Positions 19,837-28,547 of a stretch of 64,000 bases of DNA are shown in pieces (positions within the stretch are counted from its first letter, which is position 1; each line of letters opens with the position of its first letter). The notes under the pieces are model-generated. The model was not told the origin of the DNA, searched no databases, and was given only the letters and a program-made list of their open reading frames with translations. Made by a program: the position numbers and the translations under genes. The stretch is taken from positions 1-64,000 of the forward strand of contig WRBM01000001.1 of NCBI GenBank assembly GCA_009784525.1, in the 5' to 3' direction. This DNA comes from Erysipelotrichales bacterium (GTDB lineage Bacteria > Bacillota_I > Bacilli_A > Acholeplasmatales > WRBM01).

Positions 19837-19857
19837 CTTGTTTTCACCTTGCTGAAG

Positions 19858-19922
19858 ATTATATCACTTCTACAAATTAATACAATCTTTGACAAGGGTA
19901 AATCGTTCGACAGAGTTCGACA
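19858..19922 (-). promoter_or_regulatory. Promoter with tandem 10-bp-phased TGTCGAA boxes
   Basis: TATAAT 19858-19863, TTGTAT 19880-19885 (16-bp spacer), TGTCAAA 19888-19894, TGTCGAA 19906-19912 and 19916-19922. Confidence 0.6.
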
Positions 19923-20323
19923 TCTTTTGATTTTTGCTGATTATTATAACCTGCTATTTTAATTGCCTCATCAAGATTAAAAAATATTGAATGACTTTTA
20001 TCATCTTTAATGCCCACAACTTTATATGATAAATTCATATCCCAATTCATAAGTTCAAATATGAGGTATATAAACTGTCTTCCCGATATTTCTAAGCCAT
20101 TTTTACTATTTAATACCCACTTAGATATTTTGAAAACATCTTTATGGTCTTCTGCGCAAGCCTGAACTCCTAACAACTTCTTTTCTTGATTTATTAATAA
20201 TCTTATAAATTTAGGATAATCAAGAGCCTTTAAACTTCCATGAAGGATTCGCATTCTGTTTAATCCTAGCGTTATTGTTATTGGTGAGTTTACTTCAATT
20301 AGTTCAATCACTTCTTGGGTCAT
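19877..20323 (-). CDS. Recombinase-associated small protein
   Basis: LGLNRMRILHGSLKALDYPKFIRLLINQEKKLLGVQAC resembles the recombinase C-terminal domain; overlaps the next ORF. Confidence 0.6.
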   Translation of the reverse strand: MTQEVIELIEVNSPITITLGLNRMRILHGSLKALDYPKFIRLLINQEKKLLGVQACAEDHKDVFKISKWVLNSKNGLEISGRQFIYLIFELMNWDMNLSYKVVGIKDDKSHSIFFNLDEAIKIAGYNNQQKSKDVELCRTIYPCQRLY

Positions 20324-21011
20324 AATTTAACTCCTCTCTACTTGTTGTAATATTTATTCGCTCATTTTCTTTAAAGTATGCTTCTAGCTGTCTCTTTCCT
20401 TTCTTTTGATGGATAACTTCAAATTTGGCATACTTATCTAAAATGCCAACACTAATTGCTTTTTCGTGGTCTGTTATTTCTAAACCAAATGAATCACGCC
20501 AATTTTCAGGATAGAAGGGTTTCTTACCCATCTTTGTTGGAATTCCATATTTATCTTTAGCCGCTGGTAAAAAGATTTCCACTTCTTCCAAATTAAAGAA
20601 CATAAAAATATCTGTTGATGTTCTAATTACCGTTCCTTGAATTTTATATTTATTATTCGGATCCCATTTCATCATATCAAAGACTTTTCCGGTAAAAATA
20701 TTACATTTTATATCCCGGTTTTTTCTTTTTCCTTTTTTATCAACATAACACCACTTAACTGCATCCTTGGAATCTTCATGACAGCCTCTAATAAGTAGCT
20801 TATTATTAGTTGGATCGATTAACATTTGAATATAATTATAGTTAGTTAGCTTCTTGACAGCTGCCATATTAAATAGCACTTTATCATAATGAAATGATAT
20901 TGCCGGATCAAATGTATGCGCAAAGAACTCCCTCCTAACTACTTGAAAGCCATTCATATCATAATCATCTACAACTATCTCTCTAATATCTGTTGTTTGC
21001 TTTTCTTTCAT
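20304..21011 (-). CDS. Recombinase-associated protein
   Basis: GFQVVRREFFAHTFDPAISFHYDKVLFNMAAVKKLTNYNYIQMLIDPTNNKLLIRGC parallels recombinase GFQSVTSQFFNHRGTPVMSIYKGKFSFNGALTKKL. Confidence 0.65.
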   Translation of the reverse strand: MKEKQTTDIREIVVDDYDMNGFQVVRREFFAHTFDPAISFHYDKVLFNMAAVKKLTNYNYIQMLIDPTNNKLLIRGCHEDSKDAVKWCYVDKKGKRKNRDIKCNIFTGKVFDMMKWDPNNKYKIQGTVIRTSTDIFMFFNLEEVEIFLPAAKDKYGIPTKMGKKPFYPENWRDSFGLEITDHEKAISVGILDKYAKFEVIHQKKGKRQLEAYFKENERINITTSREELNYDPRSD

Positions 21012-22848
21012 TCTGCTCTAGACCTCTTTCATAAATTTTACTAATATGCTCATCAATTATTTCTTTTGCAACTATATCCCAATCTGTCTGCTTTTTGATA
21101 ATCGTTTTTTCTAAATTGATATCCCATTTACTTAATCTGTCCATAGTACTTATCTGCATATTTAAATTGCCTTTATAAATATCATCACCATAGATGGTTA
21201 CTAAATTTTTTGAAAATAATTGTTGCTCAATTTTTATATCTTGATTTTCTTCATTTCTAATCAACATTTTTTCAAAGATTTTCGGCTTACTTAAATCAAA
21301 TAACATCATTTCTTGTTTTTTCTTGATGCAATGAATCCCTCTTAAAATATATTTATAATCAGAGACCCAATCTTGACTGTCGAATAATACTTCTGTAAAA
21401 GCTGAACATGCTCTATTAATCGGCGCAATCTTATTATCTTTACCAATCGTTACTTTAATTGAATATGGATCTATTTCATTAGTTTGTCTAACTGCTAATA
21501 ATTTTTTAATTGGATGGAATAATAGTTCTACATGAAAAGTTGAACTTAATTTTTTAGTCAATGCACCGTTGAAGCTAAACTTTCCTTTATAAATTGACAT
21601 AACCGGTGTTCCTCTATGGTTGAAAAATTGAGATGTTACCGATTGAAATCCATCAAGATTTAATTCTGATATATCAGATTTGGTAATTTCAATGTTATCT
21701 TCTATTTGTCTTATATAGTTACCATCTTTATCAATATAAGCACTTCTGCAGGCTTCTTCATATTCCTCCATAGTAAACAATCCCGCTCGTGTAACTGGCA
21801 CAAACCCTCGTAATGCTCCTGAGGTTACCACCGATAAATTAGGAATCCCATTTTTAGATATAATCCTAAAACTTTTTGATAATATAATTTTATTAGTTAA
21901 ATTCCAGACATCCCTAGGAATGATTGCTTCATGATGATTTTGTAGAACATAAGAATTTCTTTCGCCTTTATTCTTTTTTACTTTATGAGTAATAAAGCTT
22001 TCTGTAAATGACTTTCTTTCTTTGACGTCTCCACAATATCGTTCATTTTTTAAAATCTGAATAACGCTTCCTGCCGTCCAATTTAAATTACCAGGTTTAG
22101 TTCTTAATTCAAGGACATTCAACCAGTTAGCAATCTCATTTGTACTTCTTCCAGAAATAAATAAAGCATACATCAATTTAATTGTTTCTGCTTCATCCTC
22201 ATTTATGATTAATTGCTGTTTTTGTGTTTTATCTCTGTCATATCCAAGTAATGGTTGAATCAATGGAATACCTTTACTAAATCTTCTTTCAATTGACCAG
22301 TTCATAATATTACTTTTTGTTTGTGATTCTTCTTGAGCAAACGTTGATATAACAGATAAAAATAGTTCCGATGAACTATCCATTGTATCTAAGTTTTCTG
22401 ATTCAAAAAAAATTCTTACCGGATTTTTAAGTGATTTTAATTCTCTTGTTATATTCAATGTATCAACAACATTCCGTGAAAATCTTGAAACTGACTTCGT
22501 AATGACCATATCAATTTTTCCCAATCGACAATCAGAAAGCATTCTGATTAAGGCATCCCTATTTTTCATTTGCGTAGCACTTATCCCCTCATCTGCATAA
22601 ATACCCGCAAATTCCCAAGACTTATTTTTATATATCATTTCTTCGTAATAGGCTTTTTGTAGTTCATATGAAGTTGTTTGATTTAAATTATCTGTCGAAA
22701 CACGGCAATAAGCACAAACTCTTAGTTTCTTAGTGGGATCAAATGCATTTTCTACTGGTCTTGCGGGAATGAATATAATTTCATCTTTATTATGACCATG
22801 TTTAATCCGTTCCCGAATAATATCTCGTTCATTATCTTTACTATTCAT
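20983..22848 (-). CDS. Large serine recombinase
   Basis: LRVCAYCRVSTDNLNQTTSYELQ, YADEGISATQMKNRDALIRML, ITKSVSRFSRNVVD; recombinase domain and zinc-ribbon region. Confidence 0.95.
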   Translation of the reverse strand: MNSKDNERDIIRERIKHGHNKDEIIFIPARPVENAFDPTKKLRVCAYCRVSTDNLNQTTSYELQKAYYEEMIYKNKSWEFAGIYADEGISATQMKNRDALIRMLSDCRLGKIDMVITKSVSRFSRNVVDTLNITRELKSLKNPVRIFFESENLDTMDSSSELFLSVISTFAQEESQTKSNIMNWSIERRFSKGIPLIQPLLGYDRDKTQKQQLIINEDEAETIKLMYALFISGRSTNEIANWLNVLELRTKPGNLNWTAGSVIQILKNERYCGDVKERKSFTESFITHKVKKNKGERNSYVLQNHHEAIIPRDVWNLTNKIILSKSFRIISKNGIPNLSVVTSGALRGFVPVTRAGLFTMEEYEEACRSAYIDKDGNYIRQIEDNIEITKSDISELNLDGFQSVTSQFFNHRGTPVMSIYKGKFSFNGALTKKLSSTFHVELLFHPIKKLLAVRQTNEIDPYSIKVTIGKDNKIAPINRACSAFTEVLFDSQDWVSDYKYILRGIHCIKKKQEMMLFDLSKPKIFEKMLIRNEENQDIKIEQQLFSKNLVTIYGDDIYKGNLNMQISTMDRLSKWDINLEKTIIKKQTDWDIVAKEIIDEHISKIYERGLEQNERKANNRY

Positions 22849-23812
22849 TATTATTACTATCTGCCAAACGCCAAATCCAAATATTTTGTTCTTTGAAAGT
22901 TTCTATATTTAAATGCTTCTTTGCCTCTTTTACCGTTCTCACAGAAATTCCTTTCTCCCTCATAAACTGAAATATTTCAGTGGCCTTCACTTGTCCTTTT
23001 GACAAAACCTCGAGTAATAACATGCATGTTGATTTCATTTTTTTGTTTTCTGTTTTTAAAAATATTTCTGATGTCCTATCTCCATCAATATGTCCTAACC
23101 ATTTAAATCCTTCTTTTTCTGTTAATTCAAACGACATCGGTTTTCCCTGTTTAGCTAAATTGTTTTTCAGGTTTAGGATAACTCTCTTATCTGAGTCTTC
23201 ATTTAATCTTTTAACAAGCATTATACTTCTAGCTACCGCCACAATATCTATTGAGCCTAATCCGCGATATAAATCTTTCATGTTTGATGCCTTATTCATA
23301 TGTCCGATAAGTACTACTGAACAGTTAGTTCTTGCCGCAACTTTTATTAAGCCATTTAATACTTCTCTCAAATCTGAAATATTATTCATACTTTTGTCTT
23401 TACCTAAAAATGATTGAAGAGGATCTAGTATTAGCAAGTCTGCTTTAACTTCAATAATTGATTTCTCAATTTCCAAACTGTTAAATGATAAAACATTTTT
23501 AATATTTATGAAATGAATGTTATTACAATTAGCTCCTAAAACATTAAGTCGTGGTTTAACCGTGTCTTCTATCCCATCTTCTGCTGACTGATAAATTGTT
23601 TGACTAACTTTATCTGATAGACCAATAATATTTTCTCTTTGTGATATTTCCTTAGAAAGTTCTGAGGCTAAAAATAACGCTAAAGTAGTCTTACCATCTC
23701 CTGGATCACCCTGTATAATCGTTAATTTTCCTCTGGCTATATAAGGATACCATAGCCATTCTATTTCTTTTTCTACTACATTTGAGTATGCTTCTGTTAA
23801 TTTAGTTGTCAC
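22841..23812 (-). CDS. RepA/RecA-fold AAA ATPase
   Basis: GKLTIIQGDPGDGKTTLALFLASELS (Walker A), ADLLILDPLQSFLG, VVLIGHMNKA. Confidence 0.85.
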   Translation of the reverse strand: MTTKLTEAYSNVVEKEIEWLWYPYIARGKLTIIQGDPGDGKTTLALFLASELSKEISQRENIIGLSDKVSQTIYQSAEDGIEDTVKPRLNVLGANCNNIHFINIKNVLSFNSLEIEKSIIEVKADLLILDPLQSFLGKDKSMNNISDLREVLNGLIKVAARTNCSVVLIGHMNKASNMKDLYRGLGSIDIVAVARSIMLVKRLNEDSDKRVILNLKNNLAKQGKPMSFELTEKEGFKWLGHIDGDRTSEIFLKTENKKMKSTCMLLLEVLSKGQVKATEIFQFMREKGISVRTVKEAKKHLNIETFKEQNIWIWRLADSNNNE

Positions 23813-23975
23813 TTCTTCACTCCTAAAATTAGTTTTAGTATCAACTGCATAAAGATTTTATCAAATGTGTTAAATTTTTTTGCTACGCTATTGCGTTTAT
23901 TTTAATTTTTCATCTAAAACAACGTAAAAACCTCCTCATTTACCATAATAAGGCCGTGAGAGGAGGTGATTTTAA

Positions 23976-24266
23976 ATGGATATTATCGAAAGAATTTTTA
24001 ATTTAATGAATGAAAACAACTGGAGTACATATGAATTATCCTTGCACTCTAATTTAACGCAGTCCACAATTTCATCTATGTTTAGAAGAAAAAGCGATCC
24101 TACCTTATCTACTTTGATTAAAATTTGTAATGCATTCAACATTACCTTAAGTGAATTTTTTAGCGATTCCAATATTAGAAATAATAATTATGTAATTGAG
24201 CAATTCAATAAATTAAATCCTCAAGACAAAGAACTTATTTTATACCTAATTAATAAGTTAAAATAG
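23976..24266 (+). CDS. XRE-family HTH regulator
   Basis: NNWSTYELSLHSNLTQSTISSMFRRKSDPTLSTLIKICNAFNITLSEFF; RBS gaggaggtg. Confidence 0.85.
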   Translation: MDIIERIFNLMNENNWSTYELSLHSNLTQSTISSMFRRKSDPTLSTLIKICNAFNITLSEFFSDSNIRNNNYVIEQFNKLNPQDKELILYLINKLK

Positions 24267-24564
24267 TTTTGCACCCTTGCACCCTTACTTAGCCTTTTTG
24301 CTAATTTTGGGTGCTTTTCTTATGTTTTTCAACTATTTTCCATCTTTTTATCAGGAATCATGTATACACTGCGTTCCCTTGCACCCTTGCACTCTTGCTC
24401 ACAATAAAGATAATATTCTCTTGAAATTCTTAACTCATTTTTGTGTTCTTCTTGTACTTCTTGCCGATAAAAATTAGTATTTTAGTTGATATTTAGAGAT
24501 TTTTCGCCGTTTTTTCAATTTTGAAGGTACTCACATGTTTTTCTTGTACTTCTTGTGCTTCTTA

Positions 24565-24942
24565 CTAATTTTTCAGATTATATATTGTTGATTCAATCTG
24601 TTTTCTGATCCAGGAATCTAAATCTCCATAGTTTTCCTCAATGAATATTCGACCTTCTTCTTTAATCTCAGCGTAGATATTAGCTGATACAGCTGCTAGG
24701 ACTTCTCTTTGTGCTTTTTCATCGAACTCACCCTTCTTCTTAAGGTTCTCAACGGTTGTCTGAAGGGCTGAGGTAACGTTACTGGTAATTACTTGAGTAA
24801 TATTAGTAAGTACTTTATTAGTTCGCTCACAGTCCGTTTTAGTGCTTATATACTGTGTTACTTTAAGTCCGATAAAGCTAATTAACGGTAAAACTACACA
24901 CGTTATTAAAATAGTGATTAAATCAATTAGAATCTCATTCAT
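24565..24942 (-). CDS. LLH-family phage holin
   Basis: N-terminal TM plus ...KGEFDEKAQREVLAAVSANIYAEIKEEGR...YGDLDSWIRKQIE. Confidence 0.7.
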   Translation of the reverse strand: MNEILIDLITILITCVVLPLISFIGLKVTQYISTKTDCERTNKVLTNITQVITSNVTSALQTTVENLKKKGEFDEKAQREVLAAVSANIYAEIKEEGRIFIEENYGDLDSWIRKQIESTIYNLKN

Positions 24943-25258
24943 CTTTCTTCCCCCTGGTTGTTCTTTTGGTTGCTACATGCTCATCTAACCTTTTATGAGC
25001 TGATGACACTCCTTCTTCAACTCTTGCGAGTCTTGTTGAGATACCATCAAATTTAGTATCAGAAATATCAAGTCTTTTTTCAATTCTTTCAATTGATGAT
25101 TTGATATATCCTAAATCTGACATTACAGTTCCTGACTCTCGGCCAATTTCTTTTGAGTCACTATCCCTATCTCTTCTTAAGGCAAAATACCCCAACATAA
25201 ACGATAATACCGCTAATAGAATTGAGACAATCGTTAATACAATCTCAATCGTTGACAT
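24935..25258 (-). CDS. Phage XhlA-like or membrane-anchored coiled-coil protein
   Basis: N-terminal TM followed by heptad-like SSIERIEKRLDISDTKFDGISTRLARVEEGVSSAHKRLDEHV. Confidence 0.55.
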   Translation of the reverse strand: MSTIEIVLTIVSILLAVLSFMLGYFALRRDRDSDSKEIGRESGTVMSDLGYIKSSIERIEKRLDISDTKFDGISTRLARVEEGVSSAHKRLDEHVATKRTTRGKKDE

Positions 25259-25829
25259 TTCTTAGTACCCCCTTCAGGTAATTTAATATTAATTTAAAGT
25301 CTTTATAAAACTCCTTATTATTTGATTTAAAATTTTCTTTATAAACTTCTATTTTTTCTTGTGCTAACGGCACTAGCGTGCTCAAATTAATCGTAAAGAC
25401 GTTAGTCTCTAGATAGTGCTTAATCTGAGCTTCAATACGATATAGGTGGTAATAGTTTTTTCTTAAATCTGGATATTCTAACAATATCGAATAATACTCA
25501 ATCACAGTTTTTAAGTAATTTTGCATTATATCTTTGAAATCTCGGTTTCGGTATTTATCATAGGTGGGCTTAAAACTATCCTCTAGTTTAATTAACTCTA
25601 CATCCGCCAGGATATCATCATTAAACATTTTTAGGTATAAGGCAACCTCTTCATCATACTCCATTTTCTCAATCCAGTTCTTAACCCCAAAGATAAAATA
25701 TTCGCACTTTTCTTCTAAATCATAATAGTGTTCAATTCCATTAAATTCATCTAATACGACAATAATGTCGGTATCACTCTCTTTAGTTTGCGTACCATAC
25801 GCAACCGATCCGCAATAATAGGCTAACAA
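25245..25829 (-). CDS. Nucleotidyltransferase-domain protein
   Basis: YYCGSVAYGTQTKESDTDIIVVL MNT motif; true start probably upstream of 25829. Confidence 0.75.
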   Translation of the reverse strand: MLAYYCGSVAYGTQTKESDTDIIVVLDEFNGIEHYYDLEEKCEYFIFGVKNWIEKMEYDEEVALYLKMFNDDILADVELIKLEDSFKPTYDKYRNRDFKDIMQNYLKTVIEYYSILLEYPDLRKNYYHLYRIEAQIKHYLETNVFTINLSTLVPLAQEKIEVYKENFKSNNKEFYKDFKLILNYLKGVLRNVND

Positions 25830-25862
25830 GACTTTCTTGTCTTTAAATAATTTTAGGATAGT

Positions 25863-26651
25863 TTACCTCCATATTTCTACTGTTGAAACGCGGTGTGATG
25901 TATTACTTGAATAAAGAATCATCTGATCGAATGTATATTCAATCGTTAAGGTAAAGTTTTGATTCAACCAGGTATAACTAAGTGTTTGCATCGAAGCTGA
26001 TACAAGGTGTCTGCCTGAAAATGTAAAGACCGCAAAGTTTTCTAACCTCACATGAAATAAACAAAAAAATAGATTAGATGGAAACAATGAAATATTATAA
26101 AAGAATCTATTTCCACTCACCTGTGTTGGATTAATTAATAGTGGTCCAGTATTTTCATGAATATAATCCATCATTCTTTGTTCTGCCTCAAGAATAAGTC
26201 CCGTATATGGTCTAATCATTGACCTTGCGAAGTTTGTTTCTAATGTTAATGAGGTGGCTGTTTTTCGGTATCTTGCGATTGGAAACTGAAAACGTCCAAC
26301 TGTTGTATGTAAGTTATTCTGAATTAAAGTCGGAAAAGTAGTTGGGGCTTCTAATCTTAGGAGCGTTACCGTATTATTAGCCAGATTTAAATCAATCACA
26401 ATAAAACCGCTCGCCGTTGAATCTAAGCTAACTGAGATTGAAGTATTTCTTTCCACAAAAATTCTTCTTCCATAAATCTGAACATAACCACTTCCAAAAT
26501 TAATTGTATTATTACCCGCCGTAACTGAGAGTTCTTCCCCTAAGCCTTGAATAATTCCAGCTACTACCAGACCTGATAAATGAAAATTAATATCCGCATC
26601 ATCTTTACTTGATACGGTCGCCCCATCAAAAGTAATTCTTCTTAACGCCAT
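25863..26651 (-). CDS. Phage baseplate/tail-tip structural protein
   Basis: Position after tail genes; beta-rich sequence. Confidence 0.55.
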   Translation of the reverse strand: MALRRITFDGATVSSKDDADINFHLSGLVVAGIIQGLGEELSVTAGNNTINFGSGYVQIYGRRIFVERNTSISVSLDSTASGFIVIDLNLANNTVTLLRLEAPTTFPTLIQNNLHTTVGRFQFPIARYRKTATSLTLETNFARSMIRPYTGLILEAEQRMMDYIHENTGPLLINPTQVSGNRFFYNISLFPSNLFFCLFHVRLENFAVFTFSGRHLVSASMQTLSYTWLNQNFTLTIEYTFDQMILYSSNTSHRVSTVEIWR

Positions 26652-26653
26652 TC

Positions 26654-27718
26654 TTATTCTCCTTGTTCTTTAAAGAGTATCTTTAATTTTTCTGTGAGTT
26701 TGAGTCTGTGTTCTCCAAGACTTACAAAACAATCTAAAAGTGTCCCTGAAAATTCAAACCTGGTCACTAATGTTTTATAAACTTTATCTTCATGGATAAA
26801 AGTAATCTGATCTCCTAAGCGAACATTACTTAATGGTTCAAAACTAATATTACCCATGTAAATCTTAAAAGAGATATTATGTAAATAATCTTCTGTGATT
26901 AATTCTGTTTCGGCCATAGTCATTAAGTTTGGCACATCATCATCCCTATAAATATATTTATTCTCAATCACGTACTCATATCTGAGTGAATGATTAACAT
27001 TATTGGTAACCGTATTATCAGTTAATAAAAAGAAGGTTCTGGTTAATCTCATTGTATTATTTTCAACGCTTGGTAAGAAGGTGACCTTATTTAATCTGCC
27101 TTTATTATCTTCACTTACTGCTAACTCTCTGATTGCTGGAAAGTTTGATTTGAGCACAAGTGCTCTTCGGATGTTAACCGCTACTATCCTTATGTGTGTT
27201 ATGACTCCAGCGACAATTCCAAGCCTGGCTTCTAATCTAATCCCAAACCTTTTGTTAACTCTTTGATAAAAGTCTAGGAATGACTCGATTCCTTCATCCA
27301 ATTCAATCATCTCACCTTCTACCATGCTTTCTGTAAAAATCCTTAAAAATGGCTTGTTTTGAAGGTTATCAACATTTCTTATAAATTCATTACTTATCAA
27401 GTTAAGTAAGTGTTCAGCTATGTTGCCACTTCTTGTGACTTTACGAATATCAAAGTTTAAACTTGAAACAAAATCTTCTGTGTTTATCCTAACCAATCCC
27501 ACACTCGTGTGGTCAATTCCTGTTATTACTCCAATATAGAAGAACCTTCGCTCATGTAAAATCAAAATATCTCCTATTACCGAAGCTACGCTAGTAGCGT
27601 TGATTACGAAGTGACTATTTTGTCCGGTCACTGTATCAAGGATAATTGAATAATCATCTGAGAGGTCATAGACCCCTTTTTGTAAAAAAGATTGTTTACA
27701 GAATATTAATATTTTCAT
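26654..27718 (-). CDS. Phage tail protein (Gp37-like)
   Basis: Position between distal tail and baseplate genes; siphophage tail-like sequence. Confidence 0.6.
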   Translation of the reverse strand: MKILIFCKQSFLQKGVYDLSDDYSIILDTVTGQNSHFVINATSVASVIGDILILHERRFFYIGVITGIDHTSVGLVRINTEDFVSSLNFDIRKVTRSGNIAEHLLNLISNEFIRNVDNLQNKPFLRIFTESMVEGEMIELDEGIESFLDFYQRVNKRFGIRLEARLGIVAGVITHIRIVAVNIRRALVLKSNFPAIRELAVSEDNKGRLNKVTFLPSVENNTMRLTRTFFLLTDNTVTNNVNHSLRYEYVIENKYIYRDDDVPNLMTMAETELITEDYLHNISFKIYMGNISFEPLSNVRLGDQITFIHEDKVYKTLVTRFEFSGTLLDCFVSLGEHRLKLTEKLKILFKEQGE

Positions 27719-27743
27719 AAATTATCCCTGCACATTAGTGCTG

Positions 27744-28547
27744 TTAATTCCCTTCATATTCTTCAAAATAAGTAATGCTTAACTCACAACCACTTCTAAC
27801 TCCACTATTAAATATTAATCTTGATTCACCCACTGGTAAGGTAATAAAGTTAGTACAGGTAAAATCTTGTAGCTGATAGATATCTTCATCATTTAAAGTT
27901 ACCTTTGAGTCAGTTGATATACTGCTTACTATCAAATTACCAGTTGTATTTGGTGTTAAAATTCTTAAGGTCTGATTGATTTCATCTCCCACAAAAACTC
28001 TTAACTCTGGAATATTAAAATAACCACTAATAGTTATAATAGTTTCTGCTGGAAAATGCCCATTATTAATAACCGTTAGGTTACCTCCGCTTGGAGCTGC
28101 GTAAGTAAATGGATAAGGATGCGGAAATCTTTTTTCTGTTTGGCTTCCTTCAATTGGAAAGTCTAAATCAATCCTTCTTAACCAATGCGTTAACTTATCT
28201 AACCTTAAACTACACCTTAATGATTTAAAGGATAATTGCCCTTTAGTTATTTCTGTAAACTCAACATAACAATATTTCTCATCAACTGCCTTGTAATAGA
28301 GCTTTAGTTTCTTGGATTTATTTATATAGTTAATAAATGCATTGTAACCTTGATAACCATTTAAGAAAACAATATCTAAACCAATTCTTCCAACTACCGC
28401 TCTTCCTTCTAGCTTTTTATACTTCATTCCATAAGTCAAATAAACATTATCTCTAACTACTCCTAACCCTTCCATACTAACTATCAAAGTGTGCGTATCA
28501 AAAACATAAATATCTCCCTTTTCGTTATGCAACGTCAGTTGCCTCAT
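27744..28547 (-). CDS. Phage distal tail-like protein
   Basis: Directly downstream of the tape measure gene. Confidence 0.6.
   Translation of the reverse strand: MRQLTLHNEKGDIYVFDTHTLIVSMEGLGVVRDNVYLTYGMKYKKLEGRAVVGRIGLDIVFLNGYQGYNAFINYINKSKKLKLYYKAVDEKYCYVEFTEITKGQLSFKSLRCSLRLDKLTHWLRRIDLDFPIEGSQTEKRFPHPYPFTYAAPSGGNLTVINNGHFPAETIITISGYFNIPELRVFVGDEINQTLRILTPNTTGNLIVSSISTDSKVTLNDEDIYQLQDFTCTNFITLPVGESRLIFNSGVRSGCELSITYFEEYEGN

Noticed and set aside
24269-24397. Recurring gcacccttgcaccctt and ttcttgtacttcttg units, considered as iterons or att core
   Set aside because: Too few and irregular copies; no nearby replication protein; could be decayed coding sequence.
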